A stretch of 64,000 nucleotides of DNA from contig NZ_CP011941.1 of assembly GCF_001040845.1 (NCBI RefSeq), forward strand, positions 2,114,890-2,178,889. The letters are read 5' to 3'. A program made the position numbers and the translations under genes. Origin of the DNA: Synechococcus sp. WH 8020 (lineage in GTDB: Bacteria > Cyanobacteriota > Cyanobacteriia > PCC-6307 > Cyanobiaceae). Numbering within the stretch: position 1 is the stretch's first letter; each line of letters starts with the position of its first letter. Positions 36,887-46,663 of this stretch are shown here, in pieces. The notes under the pieces are model-generated. The model saw nothing but the letters and a program-made list of their open reading frames with translations, made no database searches and had not been told where the DNA came from.

Positions 36887-38391
36887 TGCAGAATCTTGAG
36901 ACCCATCCGAAGTCGAGGCGGCCGGTGCATCAGCTCGAAATAGAGCGTCCCGATCGCATGGAAGAAGCCTGCGGCGTTTTCGCTGTTCAGGCCCTGGAAC
37001 AGCCGGTGGCGAACCTGGTGTATTTCGGTCTTTATGCCCTGCAGCATCGGGGTCAGGAATCCGCTGGTATTGCTGTTTTCAACGAAGGAAAGGTCAGGCT
37101 CCATAAGGACATGGGCTTGGTGAGCCAGGTGTTTGATCAGGACGTGCTCGAGCGCATGCCTGGTGGTTTAGCCGTGGGACATAACCGTTATTCCACCACC
37201 GGGAGTAGCAAGGTTTGCAATGCCCAGCCCGTGGTCCTGATGACCCGTCTCGGCCCCTTTGCGCTGGCTCATAACGGCAATCTTGTGAATGCATCAGAGC
37301 TGCGAGCTCAGGTGGATGACGGTGAGGTGGAGTTCACATCCACCACGGATTCGGAGTTGATCGCTTACGCGGTGCAGCAGGCCGTGGATGGGGGCTTGGA
37401 TTGGACAGAGGGGATTAAAGCGGCCGCATCCCAATGCCAGGGGGCTTTCAGTTTGGTGATTGGCACCTCCGATGCTCTGTACGGCTTGCGTGATGGTTAT
37501 GGGATCCGCCCGCTGGTGTATGGCTACCTCGGGGATCAAGATCTTGGGCACTGGGTTCTCAGTAGTGAAACCTGTGGGCTCGACATCATTGGTTCTCCGT
37601 TCGTTGCTGATGTTGAACCTGGAGAATTAGTGGTGTTTCGTTGCGGGGATCCCACACCAGAACGTCATCGCTGGATTGAACCCACCACACGCATGTGCGT
37701 GTTTGAAATGATCTATTTCGCTCGCCCTGACAGTCGTTTCTTTGGTGAATCGCTCTACAGCTATCGACAGCGCATCGGCCAGATCCTGGCCCGTGAATCC
37801 GCTGTTGAGGCGGATCTCGTGATTGGTGTTCCTGATTCCGGAATTCCAGCTGCGATTGGTTATTCCCAGACCAGTGGCATTCCCTATGCCGATGGACTGA
37901 TCAAAAACCGCTACGTCGGCCGAACCTTCATCCAGCCGACCCAGGCGATGCGTGAGGCCGGGATTCGTGTGAAGCTCAATCCACTCCCGGATGTTTTAAC
38001 CGGCAAAAGGGTCCTGGTGATTGATGACTCGATCGTTCGTGGAACCACCAGTCAAAAATTGGTTCAGGCTCTCCGTGATGCCGGCGCCATTGAGGTGCAC
38101 ATGCGCATTAGTTCTCCACCGGTCACCCATCCTTGTTTCTACGGAATCGACACCGATACACAGGATCAATTGATCGCTGCTCGACTCACGCTGCAAGAGA
38201 TTGAGGAGCATCTCAAGGTGGATTCGCTGGCTTATCTCAGCAAGGAAGGCATGGTGGAAGCTGCACATGCTCAGTCGGAACATTTCTGTACAGCTTGTTT
38301 CGATGGGAACTATCCGGTTCCCATGGACGCCTCGATCAAGGCGAGCAAATTAATGCTTGAACCAGCAGGGGTGGCGGCAACGAATCTCTGA
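36886..38391 (+). CDS. purF: Amidophosphoribosyltransferase
   Basis: The protein has 501 residues from ATG 36886. The first 28 residues are a propeptide; processing exposes Cys29 in EEACGVFAVQ as the N-terminal nucleophile of the glutaminase domain (LQHRGQESAGIAVF, GHNRYSTTG). The PRTase domain has VLVIDDSIVRGTTS for PRPP. Cysteines in RMCVFEM, HPCFYGID and CTACFDGNYP fit the [4Fe-4S] ligands of the Bacillus-type enzyme. It catalyses the first committed step of purine synthesis. It is coupled to purL and ends exactly at the convergent topoisomerase gene with no gap. Confidence 0.98.
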   Translation: MQNLETHPKSRRPVHQLEIERPDRMEEACGVFAVQALEQPVANLVYFGLYALQHRGQESAGIAVFNEGKVRLHKDMGLVSQVFDQDVLERMPGGLAVGHNRYSTTGSSKVCNAQPVVLMTRLGPFALAHNGNLVNASELRAQVDDGEVEFTSTTDSELIAYAVQQAVDGGLDWTEGIKAAASQCQGAFSLVIGTSDALYGLRDGYGIRPLVYGYLGDQDLGHWVLSSETCGLDIIGSPFVADVEPGELVVFRCGDPTPERHRWIEPTTRMCVFEMIYFARPDSRFFGESLYSYRQRIGQILARESAVEADLVIGVPDSGIPAAIGYSQTSGIPYADGLIKNRYVGRTFIQPTQAMREAGIRVKLNPLPDVLTGKRVLVIDDSIVRGTTSQKLVQALRDAGAIEVHMRISSPPVTHPCFYGIDTDTQDQLIAARLTLQEIEEHLKVDSLAYLSKEGMVEAAHAQSEHFCTACFDGNYPVPMDASIKASKLMLEPAGVAATNL

Positions 38392-40854
38392 TCAGCTGAT
38401 TAAGGGCACCAATCGCAGGATTGATTCGTTGTCTTTGAGCGTGAGTTGATCCTGCTCATTCACGTTCAGTCGTCCGTGACGTCCGTTTGATGTCACCACA
38501 CCAATGAGTGAATCTGCGAGGCAAGCTGCAGCAATCCGTTCGCTTCCAGGGGTGGATTCTGAATTCAGCTCCCAGCCGATCTCTCCGAGATCGCCTCGTT
38601 TGCAGGACCGGATGCTCGTGAGTTCCAACCAGTGCAGACGGCCTGTTTGGCTCGCGAGCAGGATGGTTGTTGGCCCTTCCGCGTGGCCTGCGATTGCGGT
38701 GACCAGCTGTTCGCCAGGGAGCAGACGCATGGTGATGGGGCCTTGGGCCAACTTGCCCATCACAGGCAGATTGGTTTCCCCTGCTTGTAAACGCAGAATT
38801 CTGCCGATATCGCTGATGACGGCCACATCAGCTCCGTCTTGACAGATCAAGGCAGCTTTCAGACTCACTCCTTCTTTTAGTTTTAAAACGGTGGCTGCTC
38901 GCCCTGACAATTCCTGGATGTCTTTTAGTGGTAGCCGCTTGAACCGTCCATCACTGGTCAACAGTCCAAGGGATTTCGTTTCATTGGTGGCCAGATCCTC
39001 TGGATTGGGCAAAGGCAGTAGGGACACCACCTCATCGCCTTCAAGGGCTGTGGGTAGGAATCGCTCCAGGGTTCCTTGCTGCTGTCCTGCAAATTCCCAG
39101 CGCACAAGTGCTACACGACCGCTCACTGTCACAGCCAAGAGACGTGGTGGCGGCTGGATGGGCAGGCTGATAATGGCTGGAGATGGTTCATCACCCATGG
39201 GCACTGGATCGTTGAGATGCAGGCGTCCCAGCAGCTGAGGACTGACGATTTTCACTTGACCATCGTCTTGAATCAGCAGTCTTGAATCGCTAGGGAGGGC
39301 ATCCAGGGCCTGGCGTCTCTGTAGTTCGGCATTGGGCCTTTGACTGGCGGCCCGCTCAGCAAGCAAGTGGTCGCCACCCTCGACCAGCCTGGTGCGTCTT
39401 GGCGTTGCAAAACGTTTTTTGAGTTGGCGAAGTTCCTGGATCAGGGCATCCAGCAATTGGTCGCGGTTTTCCAGCAGCAGGGTGAGTCGCTGTCTTTCTT
39501 TCCGAAGATCGTCTGCCTCCTTACGCAGGCTTTCCTGTTCCAGACCTGTGAGCCTGCGTAGTGGCATGGCCAGCACAGCATCTGCCTGCCGTTCGCTTAG
39601 ATCGAAATGCACCATCAAGCTGGCCCTTGCCTTGGCCGCATCTCTGGCCTCCTGGATCATGGCAATCACCTGTTGCAGTGATGCGAGGGCGGTGGTCAGG
39701 CCCTCCACCACTTCAAGCCGATCTTCCGTTTTGCGCAGCGCATAGTTGGTACGCCGAATGATCGTGAGCTCTCTGTAATCCAGGAAGGTTTGGAGGAGCT
39801 GCCGCAGCGTGAGTTGCTGGGGTCTGCCATCGACCAGGGCCAGCAGGATCGCGCCGAAGTTGCTTTGGAGTGACGTGCGCCGTTGCAAGTCAGTCAGCAC
39901 TGTTTCTGGATCGGCATCACGGCGGAGCTCCACCACCACGCGCATCCCTTCACGGTCGCTTTCATCACGGATATCGGCAATGCCACCAATTTTTCCGTCG
40001 TTGACATGTTCAGCCAGTTTTTCGATCCAGCCGGCCTTACTGAGTTGGTAAGGGAGCTCGGTCACGATCACAGCGTTCCGCCGATGCTTTCCTTTGCCGG
40101 GATGCACTTCCTCAATATGGGCTACGCCACGCATGGGAATGCTGCCTCGGCCTCTTAAATACGTTTCGCGGACGCCGCTGCCAAGAAGCACCTCTCCACC
40201 CGTAGGGAAATCGGGACCAGGGATCAGTTTTAGGACTTCGTCTTCGCTTAGATCGGGGTTTTGAACGAGTGCAATCAGTCCATCCACCACCTCGCCGAGG
40301 TTGTGGGGAGGGATGCTGGTGGCCATGCCAACAGCGATGCCCGAGCAGCCATTCAGAAGTAAAAACGGAAGCTGGGCGGGAAGAACGGTGGGCTCCTGTT
40401 GGGACCCATCGAAGTTGGAGGCAAAATCGACGGTGTCGTCGCCGATTTCATCCAGTAATCCCTCATGGGAGATCCGTGCTAGCCGCGTTTCGGTGTATCG
40501 CATGGCTGCTGGTGGATCGTCATCCACCGAGCCAAAGTTGCCGTGACCATCCAGTAACGGGTGACGGCTGGAAAAGGTTTGGACCAACCGCACCAGGGCG
40601 TCATAAACCGCTTGATCACCATGTGGGTGGTACTTACCAAGCACGTCCCCGACTACACGGGCACATTTCCGATAAGGACGATCTGGGGTGAGCCCCAGTT
40701 CGTGCATCGCAAATAAAATTCTGCGTTGGACGGGTTTCAGTCCATCACGCACATCCGGGAGCGCTCTGCCCACGATCACGCTCATCGCGTATTCGAGGTA
40801 TGAGCGCTGCATCTCGTGGTGCAGGGCGATCGATTGAACGCGCTCCTCGGCCAT
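38392..40854 (-). CDS. DNA gyrase/topoisomerase IV subunit A (ParC/GyrA-like)
   Basis: The protein has 820 residues. The N-terminal breakage-reunion domain shows [31 protein letters not shown] and the catalytic Tyr in [13 protein letters not shown]. The tower and coiled coil follow. The C-terminal beta-pinwheel blades (e.g. [33 protein letters not shown]) lack the gyrase-specific box QRRGGKG; at its usual place is [13 protein letters not shown]. Gyrase needs that box to wrap DNA and supercoil, so this is more like a ParC/topo IV subunit or a second gyrase A. Marine picocyanobacterial genomes carry such a gene next to purF. Confidence 0.88.
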   Translation of the reverse strand: MAEERVQSIALHHEMQRSYLEYAMSVIVGRALPDVRDGLKPVQRRILFAMHELGLTPDRPYRKCARVVGDVLGKYHPHGDQAVYDALVRLVQTFSSRHPLLDGHGNFGSVDDDPPAAMRYTETRLARISHEGLLDEIGDDTVDFASNFDGSQQEPTVLPAQLPFLLLNGCSGIAVGMATSIPPHNLGEVVDGLIALVQNPDLSEDEVLKLIPGPDFPTGGEVLLGSGVRETYLRGRGSIPMRGVAHIEEVHPGKGKHRRNAVIVTELPYQLSKAGWIEKLAEHVNDGKIGGIADIRDESDREGMRVVVELRRDADPETVLTDLQRRTSLQSNFGAILLALVDGRPQQLTLRQLLQTFLDYRELTIIRRTNYALRKTEDRLEVVEGLTTALASLQQVIAMIQEARDAAKARASLMVHFDLSERQADAVLAMPLRRLTGLEQESLRKEADDLRKERQRLTLLLENRDQLLDALIQELRQLKKRFATPRRTRLVEGGDHLLAERAASQRPNAELQRRQALDALPSDSRLLIQDDGQVKIVSPQLLGRLHLNDPVPMGDEPSPAIISLPIQPPPRLLAVTVSGRVALVRWEFAGQQQGTLERFLPTALEGDEVVSLLPLPNPEDLATNETKSLGLLTSDGRFKRLPLKDIQELSGRAATVLKLKEGVSLKAALICQDGADVAVISDIGRILRLQAGETNLPVMGKLAQGPITMRLLPGEQLVTAIAGHAEGPTTILLASQTGRLHWLELTSIRSCKRGDLGEIGWELNSESTPGSERIAAACLADSLIGVVTSNGRHGRLNVNEQDQLTLKDNESILRLVPLIS

Positions 40855-40923
40855 CCTGCAGGGAAATAAGAAGGCAGTCGAGTGTCAGCCTACAGATCTT
40901 CTTCTGCTTGACCAGAGTTTTGG

Positions 40924-41823
40924 TTAGATAGCGCTTTTTGGATCTGCATTTGCCTCGGCACGCTCGACGGCGTTTTGAAGGCTGGGATTGTTCAACAGTT
41001 CAGCTGTAGCTCTGCGTAATTTCACGCCCCATAGTTGTTTTTTTTGATGGCCAGGCAGAACGTAATTCGGAGATTCGGCAAGAGCTTTTTGAGCAAGCTT
41101 CAAGGATTCCTGATCTCCAGGATTCACTTTGTTCAACGCCGCAGCTAGGGCCAACATCGGCTCTGGGTTGGCATTGATCGTTAAAACGGAACGCCAGCGA
41201 CGAATGGCTTCTTTGGTGTTTCCCATTTCAAACAACACCAGGCTTTGATTGTTTAAGGCTTCCCAGAAACTGGGCTTAATCGCCGTTGCGCGCTCAAAAG
41301 CCTTGAGGGCTTGCTTTTGGTTGGACTGCATCACCCTGGCGTTGCCAAGGTCGAAATAGGCCGTGGCGTTTTTGGGATCGAGTTTGAGACCTCGATCCAA
41401 CAGGGGGATGGCGTCGTCTGGACGGTTGTCTCGCAGCGCTAAGGATGCTTCTGCGAACCAAAGTCCTGCGTTGGTTGGGTTGAGTGATTTCGCACGGGCC
41501 AGGGATCCCGCTGCGTCATCGAGTTGTTCGCTCCGTAGTTGCGCTTCAGCCAACACGGACCAGAGCCGTTCATCGTTCGGTTGTAGACGCACGGCTAGAG
41601 CGGCTAAGCGGGCAGCTTCTTTGGGTTGTCCAAGCCTTAGCAATTGCGCTGCAGTGCGACCGATGCCGATCCCAGCCCCTTCTAATTCTTGTGGGCTGGG
41701 TGTAAAGACATAGGGGATGAGGGCTTTGGCGGGTTCAGCGCTGCACAGACCAATCGCGCTCATCAGGGTCGCTGACACCCAAACTTTGGTGAACGATTGG
41801 CTTGAACGCCGATGGGATCCCAT
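40924..41823 (-). CDS. Exported TPR-repeat protein
   Basis: The protein has 299 residues from ATG 41823, which overlaps the queG stop by one base. A hydrophobic start (VWVSATLMSAIGLCSAEPAKA) is a signal peptide. About five tetratricopeptide repeats fill ~55-240, for example AAQLLRLGQPKEAARLAALAVRLQPN, AWFAEASLALRDNRPDDAIPLLDRGLKLDP-like and TAYFDLGNARVMQSNQKQALKAFERATAIKP. TPRs build protein-protein scaffolds, so this is probably a periplasmic assembly or thylakoid factor; the partner is unknown. It is conserved next to queG in marine picocyanobacteria. Confidence 0.82.
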   Translation of the reverse strand: MGSHRRSSQSFTKVWVSATLMSAIGLCSAEPAKALIPYVFTPSPQELEGAGIGIGRTAAQLLRLGQPKEAARLAALAVRLQPNDERLWSVLAEAQLRSEQLDDAAGSLARAKSLNPTNAGLWFAEASLALRDNRPDDAIPLLDRGLKLDPKNATAYFDLGNARVMQSNQKQALKAFERATAIKPSFWEALNNQSLVLFEMGNTKEAIRRWRSVLTINANPEPMLALAAALNKVNPGDQESLKLAQKALAESPNYVLPGHQKKQLWGVKLRRATAELLNNPSLQNAVERAEANADPKSAI

Positions 41824-42800
41824 CACCGAATCTCAGATGTAGACACAGTAGGTGGATCTACTGACTTTGCTGAGGCGGCATTGCGGCGCCACATCCAAGG
41901 TTTGATGCGTCTGAGTGCGGATCCGCGCAACTTTTGATCCCAGGTCGACGGATCCCATTGCTCAACCTGCGCAGCGCTTAGATCCAAAATCCAGGGACGG
42001 GGCTGGACCTCTGGATCTTGACTCGATGGGAGCTCCGTTTGATTGAACGGACAGACGTCCTGGCAAATATCACAGCCTGCGACCCATGGACCCATCCCAG
42101 CCTTAATCAAGTCTGGAAGCTGCTGATCTCGGTTTTCAATTGTGTGATAGGCGATGCATCGCCGTGAATCAACCACAAATGGCTCCCGTATGGCCTCGGT
42201 GGGACAGGCGTCCATGCATGCTCGACAACGGCCGCAGCGAGGTTGGGCCGGCTGATCCGCTACTAAATCTTCTGTGCTGAGCAAGTGGCCGATCACCATC
42301 CAAGACCCCCGTTGCGGATGAATCACGTTGCTGTGTTTGCCAATCCATCCCAAGCCTGCCTCTTCCGCCCATGCCTTATCGAGCAGGGGTTCGGCATCCA
42401 CGCAAACCCGCCAGCGCGAGTCGGGTCTTTGTGTTTCAAGCCAGCGACCAACGCGGCGCAGTCTTTGGTTGACCACGCGGTGGTAGTCACGGCCCCATGC
42501 ATAGCGAGCGATGGCAAGGCTGTTCGGTTGGCGCGAGTCGGAGACGTAGTAATTCAGCCCGACGGCAAGCAAGCTTCGAGCTCCATCAAGAAGTGTTTTC
42601 GCATCGAGCCTTCGCGGAGCAGCCATCCAGCCCATCTCCGCTTGAAAACCAGCGTCAAGCCAGCGTTGTAAAGCTGCTGTCCGCATCTGCAACCTTGAAC
42701 TTCCCGGTAGACAGGCGATCCCAACAGGATCGAATCCTTCCAGGCGGGCACGTTCCTTGAGTGCCGCACTGAGTTGGGGTTGTCCAGAGAAGGACGTCAC
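41823..42800 (-). CDS. queG: Epoxyqueuosine reductase
   Basis: The protein has 325 residues from GTG 42800. The N-terminal cobalamin-binding part has ALNYY-like LLAVGLNYYVSD and WGRDYHRVV. The ferredoxin-like part has two [4Fe-4S] motifs, CGRCRACMDACPTEAI and CDICQDVCPFN. The catalytic Asp lies in VCVDAEPLLDKAWA. It reduces epoxyqueuosine to queuosine at the wobble base of GUN tRNAs, using cobalamin. It is coupled to the downstream TPR gene (TGATG) and divergent from the HpsJ-like gene with about 40 bp between the starts. Confidence 0.95.
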   Translation of the reverse strand: MTSFSGQPQLSAALKERARLEGFDPVGIACLPGSSRLQMRTAALQRWLDAGFQAEMGWMAAPRRLDAKTLLDGARSLLAVGLNYYVSDSRQPNSLAIARYAWGRDYHRVVNQRLRRVGRWLETQRPDSRWRVCVDAEPLLDKAWAEEAGLGWIGKHSNVIHPQRGSWMVIGHLLSTEDLVADQPAQPRCGRCRACMDACPTEAIREPFVVDSRRCIAYHTIENRDQQLPDLIKAGMGPWVAGCDICQDVCPFNQTELPSSQDPEVQPRPWILDLSAAQVEQWDPSTWDQKLRGSALRRIKPWMWRRNAASAKSVDPPTVSTSEIR

Positions 42801-42841
42801 GGAAATGACCCGTAAAGTTAATCACCTTTAAGCATCGTGAC

Positions 42842-43504
42842 GTGTCCGCATCCCCATCGGGTTCTCAATCCTTACGACTGTCTTTTGTTCTGAGGTGGTT
42901 GGGCATCACCTTGGTTGTGCTGCTTGCATTGCAGATGGCTGTGCTGCTGAGTGCAGCCGATTGGGCCGATGGAGTCTTTAAGCAACTCTTAATTGAGCGC
43001 TTAGTCAATCAAGCCCCGATGGGGCTGATCGGGCTTTTGCTCATGCTTTTGGGTTCGCGCCTTGACCAACCGGAGTCAGCAAGACCTCCAATTCGTTGGT
43101 TTGTTTGCGTGATTTCTGCGCTGTTGGCGATTTTGATGATTGTTGTTGTTCCTGTCTCAATCTCAGGTAATCAGAATCTCTCAGGTGAATCGGATCAAAC
43201 GCTTGAGCAGCAAAAGGGTCAGTTGGAGATGGCTCGTCAGCAATCGGCTAACCCCGAAAATGTGAAAATGCTGGGTAGTCAGCTCACACAGGCAGGACAG
43301 TTGCCTGCTGATGCCAGTGAGGAAGACCAGGTCAAAGCTGCTCAGGCTTTTATCGATAAGCAGCTGGCGCAGATGGAACAGCAGATCCAGCAGGGGGAAC
43401 GACAGCGAAATCTTGCTGTGAATCAGCGTCGCTTTGGCGGGACCGTGAGTGCGGTGATTCTTGCCGTTGCTTTCGTGCTCTTGGCTCTGGCGGCCGTGAT
43501 CTAA
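42842..43504 (+). CDS. HpsJ-like membrane protein
   Basis: The protein has 220 residues from GTG 42842. It has four hydrophobic helices: two near the N-terminus (LRWLGITLVVLLALQMAVLL, GLIGLLLMLLGSRL), one at ~86-108 (VISALLAILMIVVVPVSI), and one at the very C-terminus (VSAVILAVAFVLLALAAVI). A Gln/Glu-rich coiled region lies between (QTLEQQKGQLEMARQQ, LAQMEQQIQQGERQRN). It resembles the HpsJ family, named from polysaccharide secretion in filamentous cyanobacteria. A unicellular strain need not use it that way, so the name is tentative. Confidence 0.65.
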   Translation: MSASPSGSQSLRLSFVLRWLGITLVVLLALQMAVLLSAADWADGVFKQLLIERLVNQAPMGLIGLLLMLLGSRLDQPESARPPIRWFVCVISALLAILMIVVVPVSISGNQNLSGESDQTLEQQKGQLEMARQQSANPENVKMLGSQLTQAGQLPADASEEDQVKAAQAFIDKQLAQMEQQIQQGERQRNLAVNQRRFGGTVSAVILAVAFVLLALAAVI

Positions 43505-43562
43505 TCGATCTGCTGGTTAGGTTGGTGAGATCACGTCAGCCTTAAGCCACAGGCGTTCCTTG

Positions 43563-44312
43563 GTGCAGTCCAATACAAGACCTGACCTGCCGCTTAGCGC
43601 CAGGCTTCGGCAAGATCTGAAAAACGATTTAATCGCTGGGTTGTTGGTGGTCATTCCGCTAGCAACCACGATTTGGTTGGGAACCACGGTCAGTCGTTTC
43701 GTGCTGGCTTTTCTCACTTCGATTCCGAAGCAGTTCAATCCGTTCATCACCCTCAACCCTCTTCTCCAGGATTTGATCAACCTGGCGCTGGGATTAACGG
43801 TTCCGCTCTTTGCGATTTTGCTGATCGGCCTGATGGCCAGGAACATCGTCGGTCGCTGGTTGCTGGAGTTCGGCGAAGAAACCCTCCAACGCATTCCTCT
43901 TGCTGGCTCGGTTTACAAAACCCTGAAACAGCTGCTTGCCACGTTTCTGAGAGATAACTCTCAGCGTTTTCGGCGTGTGGTTTTAGTGGAATATCCCCGT
44001 GAAGGTCTGTACAGCGTGGGCTTTGTGACCGGTGTGGTGGGTCCTTCCCTCCAAGCTGAGCTCACTGAGCCCCTTCTCAGTGTGTTTATTCCCACAGCAC
44101 CAAATCCCACAACGGGCTGGTACACCTTGGTTCCCGAAACATCTGTCAAAGATCTGGACATTTCAGTGGAAGATGCATTCCGAACGATCATTTCCGCTGG
44201 CATTGTGAATCCTGATGAGCGTGAAGCTCCTGTGAATCGAAGTTTTTCCAGCCTGATCTCTCAGCTGAGGGGTTCTGTGTCACCGTCGTCCACCACCACC
44301 ACTGGAGCCTGA
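43563..44312 (+). CDS. DUF502 family membrane protein
   Basis: The protein has 249 residues from GTG 43563; TTG 43560 precedes it directly. Two N-terminal helices (DLIAGLLVVIPLATTIWLG; LINLALGLTVPLFAILLIGLMAR) lead into a soluble domain with PLAGSVYKTLKQL, VVLVEYPREGLYSVGFVTG and VFIPTAPNPTTGWYTLVP, all typical DUF502 motifs. The family is widespread in bacteria and plants (COV-like); function is unknown, with membrane trafficking or transport proposed. nusB starts 15 bp downstream. Confidence 0.85.
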   Translation: MQSNTRPDLPLSARLRQDLKNDLIAGLLVVIPLATTIWLGTTVSRFVLAFLTSIPKQFNPFITLNPLLQDLINLALGLTVPLFAILLIGLMARNIVGRWLLEFGEETLQRIPLAGSVYKTLKQLLATFLRDNSQRFRRVVLVEYPREGLYSVGFVTGVVGPSLQAELTEPLLSVFIPTAPNPTTGWYTLVPETSVKDLDISVEDAFRTIISAGIVNPDEREAPVNRSFSSLISQLRGSVSPSSTTTTGA

Positions 44313-44327
44313 ACTCGACTCGGCCGT

Positions 44328-44966
44328 ATGTCCATGCAGTCCCGATCCCTATCCCGTGAACTAGCGCTGCTGGTTCTCGGTCAATGCCCTGAACGGGTGG
44401 ATGATCTCCCCGATTTTCCCCTGGACACGTTGCTTCAAAAAGCTCTCGATAGTTTGATGCAGCATTGGACAGAAGTTCTGGACTGCTGTGCTGGAGATCT
44501 GGAAAAAGCTCAACAACACTTGCTTGAGAGTGAACTTAAGGATGGCCCTTCCTCCGATCAGGCGTCAGTTCGTGAGTCGTTGCAGTCTTCTCTCACTGGG
44601 GCAGAACAAGTTCTGAATGGTCTTTCGGCCAGTCTTGAGTTACCCCGTTTATTGGCCTTATCCAATCAAGATCAGGTGCGTCGCGAGGCCATGCAACGCG
44701 TGACGTTTGTGCTGAAAAAACGCAAAGCCATTGATCAGATGCTCGATGGTGTGATGGAGGGCTGGCGCCTCACCCGGTTACCACGCATCGATCGCGATAT
44801 TTTGCGCTTGGCCGTGATTGATCTTTCGGAACTCCAGACACCTGCGCCCGTGGCTTGCAACGAAGCTGTTGAATTAGCCCACCGCTTTAGTGACGAGCAA
44901 GGACGAAAGATGATTAACGGTGTGCTCCGTCGTCTGCAGAACGCTCCCTCACTGGTGTTGTCCTGA
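44328..44966 (+). CDS. nusB: Transcription antitermination factor NusB
   Basis: The protein has 212 residues. The N-terminus SRSLSRELALLVLGQCPE and C-terminus (IDQMLDGVMEGWRLTRLPRIDRDILRLAVIDL, CNEAVELAHRFSDEQGRKMINGVLRRL) are the NusB RNA-binding fold. A ~60-residue insert (ESELKDGPSSDQASVRESLQ) makes it longer than E. coli NusB (139), as in other cyanobacteria. NusB with NusE binds boxA RNA and prevents early termination in rRNA operons. ftsY starts 5 bp downstream, so the two genes are one transcript. Confidence 0.93.
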   Translation: MSMQSRSLSRELALLVLGQCPERVDDLPDFPLDTLLQKALDSLMQHWTEVLDCCAGDLEKAQQHLLESELKDGPSSDQASVRESLQSSLTGAEQVLNGLSASLELPRLLALSNQDQVRREAMQRVTFVLKKRKAIDQMLDGVMEGWRLTRLPRIDRDILRLAVIDLSELQTPAPVACNEAVELAHRFSDEQGRKMINGVLRRLQNAPSLVLS

Positions 44967-44970
44967 AATC

Positions 44971-46596
44971 ATGGTGTACGACTGGTTTAATCGCGGATCC
45001 GTTCCTCCTGAAACCCCAGCTGATCCTCCAGTGGATCCAGAGGTCCAACCCGATCAGTCTTCTGCGCCGCAACCATCTGCGCCTGAACCTTCTGAAACCC
45101 AACCAGCAGAGGTGCAACCCTCGGAACCCCAATCGTCTGAGTCGGAGGACGATTCTCTTGAGTGGGCACGCCAGGCTTATGCACGTTTAAAAGCTCAGAA
45201 AGCTCAGGCTGCTGAGGCTGCCAAGACGGTTCAGGATGATTCCACATCTGAGCAGAACGTGGTTGTTCCTCCGGTGATGGAGCCTCCAGCAGTGGTGCCA
45301 GCTGCCGTTGTCCCTTCTGTTGTTTCTCCGTCAGAAGGACCTCCTGCACTCGAAGCTCCCTCAGTCGAGCCTGCAGAACCGGCGCCTGTTGTGGAGCCTC
45401 CTGCTTCTCCAGCCACAACTCCTTCGCCTCCTGCACCGGCGCTGTCTTTTCTTGAACAGGCCGCTGCCCAGCGTGACCAGCGTCAGCAGGAGCTCGAGCA
45501 ACCTGCTGAGCCAGAGCCTGTTCCCGTTGTTCCAGCCACAGCACAAGACGCTCCCAAGATTGAGGAGGATGAACCCCGCCTCGGTGACTTTGACGATGCC
45601 TTCACCTGGTCGGCTGAAGTCTTAGCGGCCCAAGGGCGGAGCGCCGAGCAGGTCACCCTCGAGGAGATCGATTGGTTAGGGCGACTTCGCCAAGGCCTGG
45701 AGAAAACCCGCCAAGGGTTCGTGACCGGTCTGCTGGAGAACCTGGGCGACGATCCGTTGACGCCAGAGGTGCTCGATGACCTCGAATCACTTTTGTTGAG
45801 AGCTGATGCGGGCGTTCAGGCCACGGATCAGGTGCTGGATGCCTTGAGGCAGCGGATGAACGAACAGGTTGTCGATCCGAGTGAAGGCATTCGTTTTTTG
45901 AAGGAACAGCTTCGCGACCTTCTCGATGAGCCGATTCAGTCCAGTGCTGTTGAAGTCCTCGCTCCTCAAAGGGATCGTTTGAACGTTTGGCTTTTGGTCG
46001 GTGTGAACGGAGTCGGTAAAACCACCACTCTCGGCAAGCTCGCCAATCTTGCCGTCCGTAGTGGTTATTCCGCTTTGATTGCTGCCGCAGACACCTTCCG
46101 TGCGGCGGCTGTTCAGCAAGTGCAGGTTTGGGGAGATCGCAGTGATGTGCCAGTTGTGGCCAATCCCTCAGCGAATGCGGATCCTGCAGCAGTGGTGTTT
46201 GATGCCATCGGCGCCGCCCGTTCGAAGGGCACTGATTTGGTTCTGGTAGACACGGCCGGTCGCCTACAGACCAAGCACAACTTGATGGAAGAGCTTGAAA
46301 AGATCCGCCGTGTGGTGGATCGTCTTGCTCCCGAAGCCCATGTGGAATCGCTGTTGGTGCTTGATGCCAGCCAGGGCCAGAACGGTTTGAAGCAGGCAAT
46401 GGCGTTTGCCCGCGCAGCTGGGCTCACCGGTGTGGTGATCACCAAGCTTGATGGCACAGCCAGAGGAGGAGTGGCACTGGCTGTTGCCTCAGAAGCCAAG
46501 TTGCCGATTCGCTTTATTGGAGCTGGTGAGGGAATTCGCGACCTTCGTCCCTTCAACAGTTTTGAGTTTGTGGAGGCCCTCTTGGCATCGCGTTGA
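44971..46596 (+). CDS. ftsY: Signal recognition particle receptor FtsY
   Basis: The protein has 541 residues from ATG 44971. The first ~190 residues are Pro/Glu/Ser-rich and acidic (PPETPADPPVDPEVQP and on), a variable membrane-associating A-domain. The NG domain follows: LGRLRQGLEKTRQGFVTGL (N), P-loop GVNGVGKTTTLGKLA, DTFRAAAVQQ, DTAGRLQTKHNLMEEL and TKLDGTARGG. It receives ribosome-nascent chain complexes from SRP at the membrane. The partner Ffh is not in the window. The low-complexity N-terminus produces long shadow reading frames on the other strand that are not genes. Confidence 0.96.
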   Translation: MVYDWFNRGSVPPETPADPPVDPEVQPDQSSAPQPSAPEPSETQPAEVQPSEPQSSESEDDSLEWARQAYARLKAQKAQAAEAAKTVQDDSTSEQNVVVPPVMEPPAVVPAAVVPSVVSPSEGPPALEAPSVEPAEPAPVVEPPASPATTPSPPAPALSFLEQAAAQRDQRQQELEQPAEPEPVPVVPATAQDAPKIEEDEPRLGDFDDAFTWSAEVLAAQGRSAEQVTLEEIDWLGRLRQGLEKTRQGFVTGLLENLGDDPLTPEVLDDLESLLLRADAGVQATDQVLDALRQRMNEQVVDPSEGIRFLKEQLRDLLDEPIQSSAVEVLAPQRDRLNVWLLVGVNGVGKTTTLGKLANLAVRSGYSALIAAADTFRAAAVQQVQVWGDRSDVPVVANPSANADPAAVVFDAIGAARSKGTDLVLVDTAGRLQTKHNLMEELEKIRRVVDRLAPEAHVESLLVLDASQGQNGLKQAMAFARAAGLTGVVITKLDGTARGGVALAVASEAKLPIRFIGAGEGIRDLRPFNSFEFVEALLASR

Positions 46597-46663
46597 TGCG
46601 TTTCGCATTGCGGCCTGATCAAGCTGAACTTGCTACGTTGCTGCATCTGCTGGGTGCTAAGCC

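Noticed and set aside
44987-45544. Long minus-strand ORFs opposite the ftsY N-terminus
   Set aside because: They mirror the Pro/Glu/Gln-rich low-complexity A-domain, lack homology and ribosome sites, and are shadows.
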